The translations under genes were made by a program, and so were the position numbers. The notes beneath the pieces are model-generated. The model was given only the letters and a program-made list of their open reading frames with translations, ran no database searches and was not told where the DNA came from. Below, piece after piece: positions 1 through 6,209 of a stretch of DNA of 6,377 bases; the stretch's first letter is position 1, and every line of letters begins with the position of its first letter. The DNA is from Deferribacteres bacterium. GTDB lineage: Bacteria > Nitrospirota > Thermodesulfovibrionia > UBA6902. The stretch spans positions 1-6,377 of the forward strand of contig JAUVPO010000113.1 in NCBI GenBank assembly GCA_030598625.1, in the 5' to 3' direction.

Positions 1-2
1 CC

Positions 3-920
3 ATATTTAAACAGGCAATTGATGATATGGAAGTGTTAATTGTTGATGACTGTTCTACAGATAATACAGTAGAAATCGCCGGACAATATCCAACCAGGGT
101 AATAAAGATGGATAAAAACGGCGGACCGGCAAAGGCGCGTAATAAGGGGGTCGAGGAAGCCGGGGGAGATATAATATTTTTCCTTGATTCAGACGTGGTT
201 GTCCTTGACGGGAGCGTCCGGGAAGTAAAAGAATATTTTGAAAATAATCCTTCGGCAAAGTGTGTTATCGGCGTATGCGCAACAGAGCCTTTAAACAGGG
301 GGTTTGTGCCGAAATATATGGCAATGTTTGAATATATTCATCTCCTGGGCGCCCCGGATAAAAAAGTAAGCGTGTTTGCCCCGAGGTGCGGCGCGATAAA
401 AAAAAGGCTTTTCCAGGAGGCCGGCGGATATGACGAATCCTATAAAGGGGCGGACGTGGAAGACTTTGAACTTGCCAGAAGGATTAACAAAATGGACTGT
501 ATTATTTTAAATCCGAAAATGCTGGTCAGACATCAGTTTGTTAACAACGTTGATGAAGCAATAAGAAATTACTTCAAAAGGGCAGTCATGTGGATACACC
601 TGTTTTTAAGGGACCATCAGTTTGATAATGCGGGACCGACTGCTCCGAGCAACGGCATAGCCGCAATCTGCGCGTTTCTGAGTTTTATGTCACTTTTTCT
701 TGTTCCTTTCGTTAATATGGCCGGGTACGCGTTTATTTTACTGTTAATTGTTTTTATGCTTGCCAATCTGAAATGGTGGGATTTCATGAGAAAGGAGGCA
801 GGTCTTCTTTTTGCGGTAAAAGCCCTCTTCTTAAACTACATCCTGGGTATAGATATTATAATTGCAACGACTTACGGGCTGATAAGTTATTTATTAAATA
901 AGGAAAGCAAAAAAATATAG
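3..920 (+). CDS. Family 2 glycosyltransferase with C-terminal membrane segments, 5'-truncated by the window edge
   Basis: The product likely transfers a sugar from a nucleotide-sugar donor to a lipid-linked or surface acceptor at the inner face of the membrane. The reading frame is open from base 3, and IFKQAIDD before the first ATG (base 27) is typical GT2 sequence, so that ATG is internal and the real start lies outside the window. Visible GT-A features are EVLIVDDCSTDNT (nucleotide-binding strand), GGPAKARNKG, the metal-binding DSD in FFLDSD at 186-194, and GADVEDFELARR, the usual ED motif near the catalytic base. The C-terminal third (about 650-890) holds several hydrophobic stretches suited to membrane anchoring. 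The radical SAM gene starts two bases after the stop. The family call is firm; donor and acceptor cannot be read from the sequence. Confidence 0.9.
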   Translation: MFKQAIDDMEVLIVDDCSTDNTVEIAGQYPTRVIKMDKNGGPAKARNKGVEEAGGDIIFFLDSDVVVLDGSVREVKEYFENNPSAKCVIGVCATEPLNRGFVPKYMAMFEYIHLLGAPDKKVSVFAPRCGAIKKRLFQEAGGYDESYKGADVEDFELARRINKMDCIILNPKMLVRHQFVNNVDEAIRNYFKRAVMWIHLFLRDHQFDNAGPTAPSNGIAAICAFLSFMSLFLVPFVNMAGYAFILLLIVFMLANLKWWDFMRKEAGLLFAVKALFLNYILGIDIIIATTYGLISYLLNKESKKI

Positions 921-922
921 TT

Positions 923-2398
923 ATGGATTCCAACAAAAACCTGGTCGTATTAGGTTATGCAAATGCAAGCCCTTTCCCTTATCATGCATGGACCCCTCTG
1001 GCAATCCTGTCCCTGGGGGCATATCTGGAACAACATGATATAGAGGTTGAATATTTTGACGAAAGGATTCAAAAGACAGAAAGGTTCAAAGACCTGTTAA
1101 ACAGAAAACCCCTCCTTGTGGGCCTTTCAACAATGACCTGCTTTCAGATCAAGAATACGATCCGGCTTGCAAAACTTACGCGGAAAATCAATCCTGATAT
1201 ACCACTTGTGTGGGGAGGAACGCATCCCTCCATGATGGCGGAGCAGACGCTTGAATCCGGACTGGTGGATTTTGTTGTTAAAGGCGAAGGGGAGCAGACG
1301 TTGCTTGAATTAGTTCAGGCATTAAAGGGCGGCAAAGCCGATTTCAGCGAAATCAAAGGCCTTGGCTGGAAGAGCAATGGAAGAATTATACTGAACGATG
1401 ACAGAGATTTTCTGAATATAGAAGACCTGCCGTTCCCTTATGACGGGAAAGGCAAAGAAATACTGTTAGAGTATGTGCGGCGGTCGTCTGATACGCTGGA
1501 GAATATAGGCTATGAATCTTCAAGGGGATGCCCGCATAAATGCGGATTTTGCTACAATGTTTTCTTTCATAAAAATGTATGCAGGGTAAAAAGTCTTGAG
1601 AAAGTCAGGCGTGAACTTCTGAAGCTGAAGGAACTGGGCGTTAACAAGTTGACTTTCTATGACGACACGTTTTTAGCAGGCAAAAAAGATATGATGCTTA
1701 ATATCCTTGTTCTTCTGAAGGAACTGGATTTTAAATGGATTGCCAATGTAAGGATAAATACCTTTACCCCCGACCTGATCAGGAAGTTTAAAGAGGGCGG
1801 CTGTGTTTATCTCTTTTTCGGTGTTGAGTCACCGGATGACGCGGTCCTTAAGTTCATAAGGAAAGGGCAGAACAGGCGGATGATCGATGAAGGGATTAAG
1901 GTGGCTTCAGGGGGAGATATTCCGACCCTGTATTCATTAATGATCGGACTGCCCGGCGAGACAGAGGAACAGATGAACAGGACCCTGGATTTCGCGGATG
2001 AGATCCGGAGAAGGCATCCCGGAGCGGAAGTCCCTATTCAACCTTACGTCCCGCTGCCCGGCACTTTATTATACGAGGAGGCCCTTAAATCAGGTTTTAA
2101 ACCTCCGACACACCTGGAGGGCTGGAAAAATTTTACGAATGATGAAGTCAGAAATCCGTGGATCAAAAACCCGAAACTGTTAAATGCTATTTATATTAAC
2201 TCCTTTCTTGCCTTTCGATATGACAGGTTTCTGAAAAGCTTCTGGAGCAGGCTGATATTCGGACCATTGCACAAGCTGTCGCTGTGGAGATGGAATAACC
2301 GGAAATACAATTTTTTTGTCGAACTTTATTTATATCTGACTTACAAGCGATTGGGAAGATTCTTTATCTTTCTCGAAAAGATGATAAAAAATAAATAG
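923..2398 (+). CDS. B12-binding-domain radical SAM protein, substrate unknown
   Basis: This 491-residue protein has the layout of the BchE-like radical SAM group: an N-terminal Rossmann-type cobalamin-binding-like domain (about residues 5-140, including GLSTMTCFQ, WGGTHPS at 97-103 and VKGEGEQTLLEL) followed by a radical SAM barrel. The cluster motif is Cx3Cx2C in RGCPHKCGFCYN, with C203, C207 and C210 as the expected [4Fe-4S] ligands. FFGVES and IGLPGETEEQ are typical barrel strands. No DxHxxG motif is seen, so base-off cobalamin binding through a histidine is not supported, as is common in this group. The last 90 residues or so are aromatic and basic and may touch the membrane. The purine-rich AAGGAAA at 900-906 is far from the ATG, so coupling to the preceding stop (918-920) probably drives initiation. 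Members carry out methylations, cyclisations or rearrangements; the glycosyltransferase neighbour suggests a glycan or lipid substrate, which is inference. Confidence 0.9.
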   Translation: MDSNKNLVVLGYANASPFPYHAWTPLAILSLGAYLEQHDIEVEYFDERIQKTERFKDLLNRKPLLVGLSTMTCFQIKNTIRLAKLTRKINPDIPLVWGGTHPSMMAEQTLESGLVDFVVKGEGEQTLLELVQALKGGKADFSEIKGLGWKSNGRIILNDDRDFLNIEDLPFPYDGKGKEILLEYVRRSSDTLENIGYESSRGCPHKCGFCYNVFFHKNVCRVKSLEKVRRELLKLKELGVNKLTFYDDTFLAGKKDMMLNILVLLKELDFKWIANVRINTFTPDLIRKFKEGGCVYLFFGVESPDDAVLKFIRKGQNRRMIDEGIKVASGGDIPTLYSLMIGLPGETEEQMNRTLDFADEIRRRHPGAEVPIQPYVPLPGTLLYEEALKSGFKPPTHLEGWKNFTNDEVRNPWIKNPKLLNAIYINSFLAFRYDRFLKSFWSRLIFGPLHKLSLWRWNNRKYNFFVELYLYLTYKRLGRFFIFLEKMIKNK

Positions 2399-2457
2399 TT
2401 AAATATTGGTCAAGATTATTCAAAGTAGTTTAAGGTTGTCTGATATAAGAGGTACAA

Positions 2458-4185
2458 ATGTCCAGAATTTCAATTCTCCCTGATGTCCTTATCAACAAAA
2501 TCGCTGCGGGCGAGGTAATTGAACGTCCTGCCTCGATCGTCAGGGAACTCATGGATAATTCGATTGACGCCGGCGCAACCAGGATAGATGTTGAAGCGCT
2601 TTACGGAGGCAAAAAGTTCATAAAGGTATCCGACAACGGCGAAGGCATGGACCGGGAAGATGCATTGTTATGCTTTCAGAGACACGCGACAAGCAAAATA
2701 ACTTCGGAAGACGAATTGTTTCATGTGTCTACACTCGGTTTTAGAGGTGAGGCGCTGTCTTCCATTTCATCTGTCTCTAAAGTGACGCTTACAACTTCAA
2801 AGGCAAACTCGGATATTGGAGTAAATATGGAAATTGCAGCGGGCCGGAACAGGGAGGTCTCGGATGCGCCCCCTGTAAAGGGGACGACAGTGGAAATAAG
2901 GGATATTTTTTACAACACGCCCGCAAGGAGGAAGTTTTTAAAGACCGTACCAACCGAGCTTTCACATATAATAGAAACCGTAATTCAAAAGGCATTTGCA
3001 TGTCCGGAAATAGCCTTTTCACTGACCCACAATAACAGCGAACTTTTAAACGTTCGCGCCGCTTCCGGCCTGAAGGAGAGGTTTAACCAGCTTTACGGTG
3101 AAGAAATGGCCGCAGAGTTCCTGGATGTCACAAAAGGATCTAAGGCCATAAAAGTATCTGGATTTACGTCGTCCGCTGATTCTACGAGGGCGTCCAGGAG
3201 TCATCAGTTTATTTTCGTTAACAGGCGTCCTGTAAAAAATCCTACCGTAAACCACGCGGTTTATAACGCCTACCGCGATATAATTTCAAAAGACAGACAT
3301 CCGGCTTACTTCCTGTTTCTTGAAGTTGATCCTGAAAATGTTGATGTAAATGTCCATCCTTCGAAGCGGGAGGTAAAGTTTGAGAGACCGGACGAAATTC
3401 ACAGGTTTATAGGGGCAGCTATCTATGAAGCGCTTAACCCGGGATATGAGATAGATGTATCACCGCCTGCAACATTTGGGGGGGGCGGATTTCGCAGACT
3501 GCCTGGTCATCAATACCCCCGGCAGGATAATCCGGCAGTCAGTGAATCAGTGTCTGCTGTATCTGATAACTCACAGACGGATTTTTTCACTTCCGGCATT
3601 TCCCCTGATGTCCGGTCTTTTTTCCATATCGGTGAGTCGTTCATTGCGACAGTTACTGACGATGGATTGGTAATTGTAGACCAGCATGCCGCTCATGAAA
3701 GGATCCTGTACGAAAGATTCATGAAAAAGACTTCCATTGAAGCCGAACCCCTTTTTCTGCCGCTGAGAATAGAACTGCCGGTCAAGGAATATAATCTCAT
3801 CATCAAACACAAGGACTTTCTCAGGGGCTTTGGTCTGGATACGGAGGAGTTTGGAGGAAACAGCCTGATCGTAAGGACAATGCCAAAGGAACTCGGAAAA
3901 ACAGATATCAGGGGTCTTCTTATTGATATCGCTGCAGGCATTCTTGAAGAAGGTACAATCGGGATAAAAAATGATCTCACGGAAGAACGCCTTTTAAAGA
4001 GCATAGCTGCAAGAATGGCATGTCATAAATCCGTCAGGGGCAGTGAGATCCTTAACAATGAAGAGCTCTCAAAAATGATGTCCGACCTTGATAAAACCGC
4101 GGAGGCCGACAAATGCCCGCACGGAAGGCCTACAAAGATTTATTTATCATTGGATAATTTAAAAAAAATGTTCAAGAGAAAATAG
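2458..4185 (+). CDS. mutL: DNA mismatch repair protein MutL, endonuclease type
   Basis: MutL couples MutS mismatch recognition to strand removal. The N-terminal GHKL ATPase is complete: IAAGEVIERPASIVREL with catalytic E30 and Mg-binding N34, DNGEGM at 59-64, RHATSKI at 75-81, GFRGEAL at 94-100, GTTVE and FYNTPARRKF at 142-160, and HPSKREVKF with K303 aligning to the conserved lysine of E. coli MutL (Lys307). After a polar linker (about 335-380) the C-terminal dimerisation domain carries the full nicking-endonuclease set: DQHAAHERILYE at 408-419 (DQHAx2Ex4E), ACHKSV near 522, CPHGRP at 553-558 and a terminal FKRK. This indicates methyl-independent repair as in Bacillus rather than the MutH system of E. 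coli. The usual beta-clamp motif QxLLxP reads EPLFLP (430-435). The start is supported by AAGAGGT at 2447-2453. The length, 575 residues, is normal for the family. Confidence 0.98.
   Translation: MSRISILPDVLINKIAAGEVIERPASIVRELMDNSIDAGATRIDVEALYGGKKFIKVSDNGEGMDREDALLCFQRHATSKITSEDELFHVSTLGFRGEALSSISSVSKVTLTTSKANSDIGVNMEIAAGRNREVSDAPPVKGTTVEIRDIFYNTPARRKFLKTVPTELSHIIETVIQKAFACPEIAFSLTHNNSELLNVRAASGLKERFNQLYGEEMAAEFLDVTKGSKAIKVSGFTSSADSTRASRSHQFIFVNRRPVKNPTVNHAVYNAYRDIISKDRHPAYFLFLEVDPENVDVNVHPSKREVKFERPDEIHRFIGAAIYEALNPGYEIDVSPPATFGGGGFRRLPGHQYPRQDNPAVSESVSAVSDNSQTDFFTSGISPDVRSFFHIGESFIATVTDDGLVIVDQHAAHERILYERFMKKTSIEAEPLFLPLRIELPVKEYNLIIKHKDFLRGFGLDTEEFGGNSLIVRTMPKELGKTDIRGLLIDIAAGILEEGTIGIKNDLTEERLLKSIAARMACHKSVRGSEILNNEELSKMMSDLDKTAEADKCPHGRPTKIYLSLDNLKKMFKRK
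3478..3485 (+). repeat. G8 homopolymer inside the mutL linker
   Basis: Eight consecutive G bases encode part of a glycine run (residues 341-344) in the non-conserved linker between the ATPase and endonuclease domains. Slippage by one base would shift the frame before the whole C-terminal domain. The tract is seen directly; any role in switching is inference. Confidence 0.9.
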
Positions 4186-4204
4186 TAACACCGTTCAAAC
4201 ACAA

Positions 4205-4447
4205 TCAGATGCTATAACGTTTGTAAATTTCTTTCCTTGTAGGACAACTGCAAAAAGTGGAATTCAAGTAAGCAATCTTATAGCTGCATAAGCTCTTTTT
4301 ACCGGGTTTAACAAAATAGAATTTGTCGCTGTAACAGTATTTAAGTTCACAAAGACATTCTCCATCTCCTGACAGGCAGATAAAATCATTTCTGCACCTG
4401 GTGGTATTCTGTATAACATTTTCAGCAACTTGTAATTTCATCATCAT
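4205..4447 (-). CDS. Small cysteine-rich protein, probable metal or Fe-S binder, function unknown
   Basis: This 80-residue soluble protein has eight cysteines (C18, C24, C31, C33, C38, C54, C66, C68), including two CxC pairs, and ends in CSCPTRKEIYKRYSI. There is no signal peptide or membrane segment. The cysteine density in a cytoplasmic protein suggests binding of zinc or an iron-sulfur cluster; no named family is assigned with confidence. A very strong purine-rich Shine-Dalgarno (GGGAGGGAGG on the minus strand, 4450-4459) precedes three consecutive ATG codons at 4447, 4444 and 4441. Spacing from the nearest GGAGG favours the second or third, so the protein may be 78-80 residues long. It lies downstream of a sigma-54 promoter and two dyads, and converges on mutL with 19 bases between stops. 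The strong ribosome binding site, dedicated promoter and ordered cysteines argue that this is a real gene. It could be a small redox, metal-sensing or regulatory protein. Confidence 0.82.
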   Translation of the reverse strand: MMMKLQVAENVIQNTTRCRNDFICLSGDGECLCELKYCYSDKFYFVKPGKKSLCSYKIAYLNSTFCSCPTRKEIYKRYSI

Positions 4448-4529
4448 ATCCTCCCTCCCGGTGTTTAATTTATTAATCCGTTTTTTAAGTTTACTCGTTT
4501 ATAAATGGGTGGTTAATTACAAATATAGT

Positions 4530-4545
4530 TGCATATAACATGCCA
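4530..4545 (-). promoter_or_regulatory. Sigma-54 (-24/-12) promoter for the Cys-rich gene
   Basis: Read on the minus strand the site is TGGCATGTTATATGCA. It matches the sigma-54 consensus TGGCAYR-N4-TTGCW with one mismatch (ATGC for TTGC) and has the required GG-N10-GC spacing. Transcription should start near 4519, giving a leader of about 70 bases before the start codon. A gene for a sigma-54-dependent activator ends about 80 bases upstream, which strengthens the call. No convincing sigma-70 promoter was seen in the same gap. Confidence 0.72.
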
Positions 4546-4577
4546 GAACAAATTCGAATAAAATCCCTATGTTATGG

Positions 4578-4589
4578 ACGATTAATCGT
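4578..4589. promoter_or_regulatory. 12-bp perfect palindrome between promoter and dyads
   Basis: ACGATTAATCGT is a perfect 12-bp palindrome centred about 64 bases upstream of the predicted sigma-54 start site. It differs from the CTGTATA dyads and could bind a second regulator. It could also be chance in AT-rich DNA. It does not fit an IHF consensus. Confidence 0.35.
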
Positions 4590-4595
4590 GATGAA

Positions 4596-4614
4596 CTGTA
4601 TAGGGGATATGCAG
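4596..4614. promoter_or_regulatory. Proximal enhancer-like dyad CTGTATA-N5-TATGCAG
   Basis: This 19-bp imperfect inverted repeat has one mismatch to the arms of the neighbouring dyad and the same five-base spacer. Its centre (4605) is about 86 bases upstream of the predicted sigma-54 start site, a usual place for sites bound by NtrC-family activators. The likely binder is the adjacent response regulator through its Fis-type helix-turn-helix, which is inference. Confidence 0.6.
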
Positions 4615-4615
4615 G

Positions 4616-4634
4616 CTGTATATTTTCTATACAG
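4616..4634. promoter_or_regulatory. Distal enhancer-like dyad CTGTATA-N5-TATACAG
   Basis: This is a perfect inverted repeat with 7-bp arms and a five-base spacer, centred at 4625, exactly 20 bp from the centre of the first dyad, so both would face the same side of the helix. It overlaps the TAG stop (4627-4629) and the final codons of the response regulator gene. No run of T follows on either strand at the right distance, so an operator explains it better than a terminator. Confidence 0.62.
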
Positions 4635-6033
4635 AGGGGATATTGTATTCCTGTATTTTTTTTCTCAGAGTTACCCTGGTAATGCCGAGAAATTCAGATG
4701 CCTGTACCTGGTTGCCCTTTGTTAATTCAAGGGCCTTTTTAATAAGTGTTTTTTCTACACTTGTTACAATACAACGGTACAGACTTGTACCGATTTCAGT
4801 TGCGTCGACCCTGTCCAGAATATCTTTTATTACATTGGAGAGTTCATGCAGTTCCTTTTTGTAAGGCTCAGGACTCAGAATAATATCATTAACGTTAATG
4901 ATATCACTGCTCGCAACTACAACCGCTCTTCTAATAACGTTTTCAAGCTCTCTGACATTTCCCGGCCAGCTATATGACGCAAGAAGTTTTAGCGCTTTAG
5001 GTGATATCCCCTTGATCTTTTTTTCATTTTCCTTAACCGCCCTTGAAATGAAATACTCTGATAATTCAGGGATATCTTCTTTCCTCTCCCTGAGGGGGGG
5101 TATATATATGGAGAAGACATTCAATCTGTGATACAGGTCTTCCCTGAACCTGCCGTTTATTACCTCATCACGGAGGTTTTTGTTACTTGCAGCTATGATC
5201 CGGACATCCGTCATGATCGTCTCATTGCTTCCAACCCGTTCAAAGTGCCCATCCTGAAGGACCCTGAGCAGTTTAGCCTGGGTCGAGAGGCTCATGTCTC
5301 CAATCTCATCAAGAAAGAGTATCCCTTTATTACACTGTTCAAATCTTCCAATTCTCCTTTTTTCAGCGCCTGTGAACGCCCCTTTTTCAAAGCCGAACAA
5401 TTCACTCTCGACCACCCCCTCGGCAAGGGCGGCACAATTAACGGCCATGAACGGTCTGCCTTTTCTATAACTATGATTGTAAACAGCCCGTGCAACTATC
5501 TCCTTTCCTACTCCGCTTTCTCCTGTTATAAGGACCGGGACGTTTGAAACAGCGACCTGACCGATCATTTTACATACATTGAAAATCTCCTGACTTGTTC
5601 CGACAATTCTTTCTATATCGGCCTGAATGCCTTCAACCTTGGTGCAGCAGGATGCCTCGCGATGGAGCTTTGCTGAAATAATCGCCTTTTCAATAACCTC
5701 TTTTAATTGTCCGTCTTCAAAGGGTTTTATAAGGTAATCAAATGCCCCCTCTTTCATGGCTTCAATTGCCGAGTCGGAATCGCCAAAAGCAGTCATTACA
5801 ACAACGGGCGTATTCCTTGTCCTTTCCTTAATCTTTTTCAGCACCTCTATCCCGTTCATCCCTGGCATCCTGACATCAAGGAAAATCATGTCTACGCTGT
5901 TATGGTGAGAATCGAGAATTCTCAGGGCGGATCTTCCGTTTTCAGCGCTGAGAACTTCGTAGTCACTTTCAAACATTCTTTTAAAGGAATATCTTACTGT
6001 TTTTTCATCATCTACGATAAGAAGTTTGTTCAT
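4627..6033 (-). CDS. NtrC-family sigma-54-dependent response regulator
   Basis: The 468-residue protein has the three NtrC modules. The receiver domain (1-120) has acidic pocket D8/D9, phosphoacceptor D53 in FLDVRMPGMNG, T81 and K103, so it should accept phosphate from a histidine kinase. The AAA+ domain (about 143-370) has Walker A GESGVGKE at 171-178, the sigma-54-contacting GAFTGA loop at 218-223, Walker B ILFLDEIGDM at 238-247, and FREDLYHRLNVF with sensor and finger arginines. The C-terminal Fis-type helix-turn-helix (about 428-466) includes GNQVQASEFLGITRVTLRKKI. All residues needed for sigma-54 activation are present. The ATG overlaps a TGA in a histidine-kinase-like tail (ATGA overlap); no strong Shine-Dalgarno precedes it. 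No full kinase gene is adjacent. The nearest likely target is the sigma-54 promoter of the downstream Cys-rich gene. The exact paralogue (ZraR, AtoC or other) cannot be assigned. Confidence 0.96.
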   Translation of the reverse strand: MNKLLIVDDEKTVRYSFKRMFESDYEVLSAENGRSALRILDSHHNSVDMIFLDVRMPGMNGIEVLKKIKERTRNTPVVVMTAFGDSDSAIEAMKEGAFDYLIKPFEDGQLKEVIEKAIISAKLHREASCCTKVEGIQADIERIVGTSQEIFNVCKMIGQVAVSNVPVLITGESGVGKEIVARAVYNHSYRKGRPFMAVNCAALAEGVVESELFGFEKGAFTGAEKRRIGRFEQCNKGILFLDEIGDMSLSTQAKLLRVLQDGHFERVGSNETIMTDVRIIAASNKNLRDEVINGRFREDLYHRLNVFSIYIPPLRERKEDIPELSEYFISRAVKENEKKIKGISPKALKLLASYSWPGNVRELENVIRRAVVVASSDIINVNDIILSPEPYKKELHELSNVIKDILDRVDATEIGTSLYRCIVTSVEKTLIKKALELTKGNQVQASEFLGITRVTLRKKIQEYNIPSV

Positions 6034-6110
6034 AAAGGCAAATCCACTTTTACGATTGTTCCTGCACCGGGTTTTGAATCCATATCAATTTTGACGGACC
6101 TGAATCTTTC
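6030..6110 (-). pseudogene. Remnant of a histidine kinase C-terminus
   Basis: A 26-codon open stretch, bounded upstream by an in-frame TGA (6111-6113), ends in SKPGAGTIVKVDLPL. This matches the end of a HATPase_c domain, where the last G box (pG.GT) is followed by a strand ending in LP. Its stop overlaps the response regulator start by four bases, the usual arrangement of a kinase-regulator operon. No H box, N box or first G boxes are found upstream before apbE, and the frame closes at once. The simplest reading is a kinase gene deleted except for its 3' end, kept perhaps because it overlaps the regulator start. A sequencing or assembly error cannot be excluded. Confidence 0.55.
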
Positions 6111-6131
6111 TCACGAATTTCCTTATCTATT

Positions 6132-6137
6132 ATTATA
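6132..6137 (-). promoter_or_regulatory. Possible -10 box for the response regulator gene
   Basis: The minus strand reads TATAAT, a perfect sigma-70 -10 hexamer, about 100 bases before the regulator ATG in the gap after apbE. No good -35 element lies 16-18 bases upstream and there is no extended -10, so the site is only a candidate. Confidence 0.3.
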
Positions 6138-6209
6138 ACCTACATCTGTCCGGGATAAATATCTTTAGAGGCTGGGAACCTGTCGATTTCTGCAATTTGG
6201 GGAGCATCT

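Noticed and set aside
27..920. ATG at base 27 as the true start of the glycosyltransferase
   Set aside because: The frame is open to the window edge and the residues before this ATG (IFKQAIDD) are normal GT2 sequence, so the ATG is internal.
2399..2457. Dedicated promoter for mutL
   Set aside because: A TATAAG-like hexamer near 2444 has no suitable -35 element at the right distance, so the call is not supported.
3693..4004. Minus-strand open frame inside mutL
   Set aside because: It is a shadow of the conserved MutL C-terminal domain with no supporting signals.
4186..4204. Bidirectional terminator between mutL and the convergent Cys-rich gene
   Set aside because: The 19-base gap has no convincing stem and T run on either strand.
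4616..4634. Intrinsic terminator at the end of the response regulator gene
   Set aside because: The stem is only 7 bp and AT-rich, there is no adjacent T run in the direction of transcription, and the tandem near-copy next to it fits an operator pair better.
4540..4725. Plus-strand open frame across the regulatory gap and the regulator's 3' end
   Set aside because: It overlaps the sigma-54 element and dyads, has no ribosome binding site, and its translation looks like no known protein.
5707..6138. Plus-strand open frame opposite the start of the response regulator, and a similar one at 5128-5547
   Set aside because: Both lie antisense to clearly conserved receiver and AAA+ coding sequence and show no domain or ribosome binding site of their own.
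6060..6139. A second minus-strand frame open between apbE and the regulator, tested as a frameshifted kinase
   Set aside because: It contains no H, N or G1 box and does not join convincingly to the kinase-like tail.
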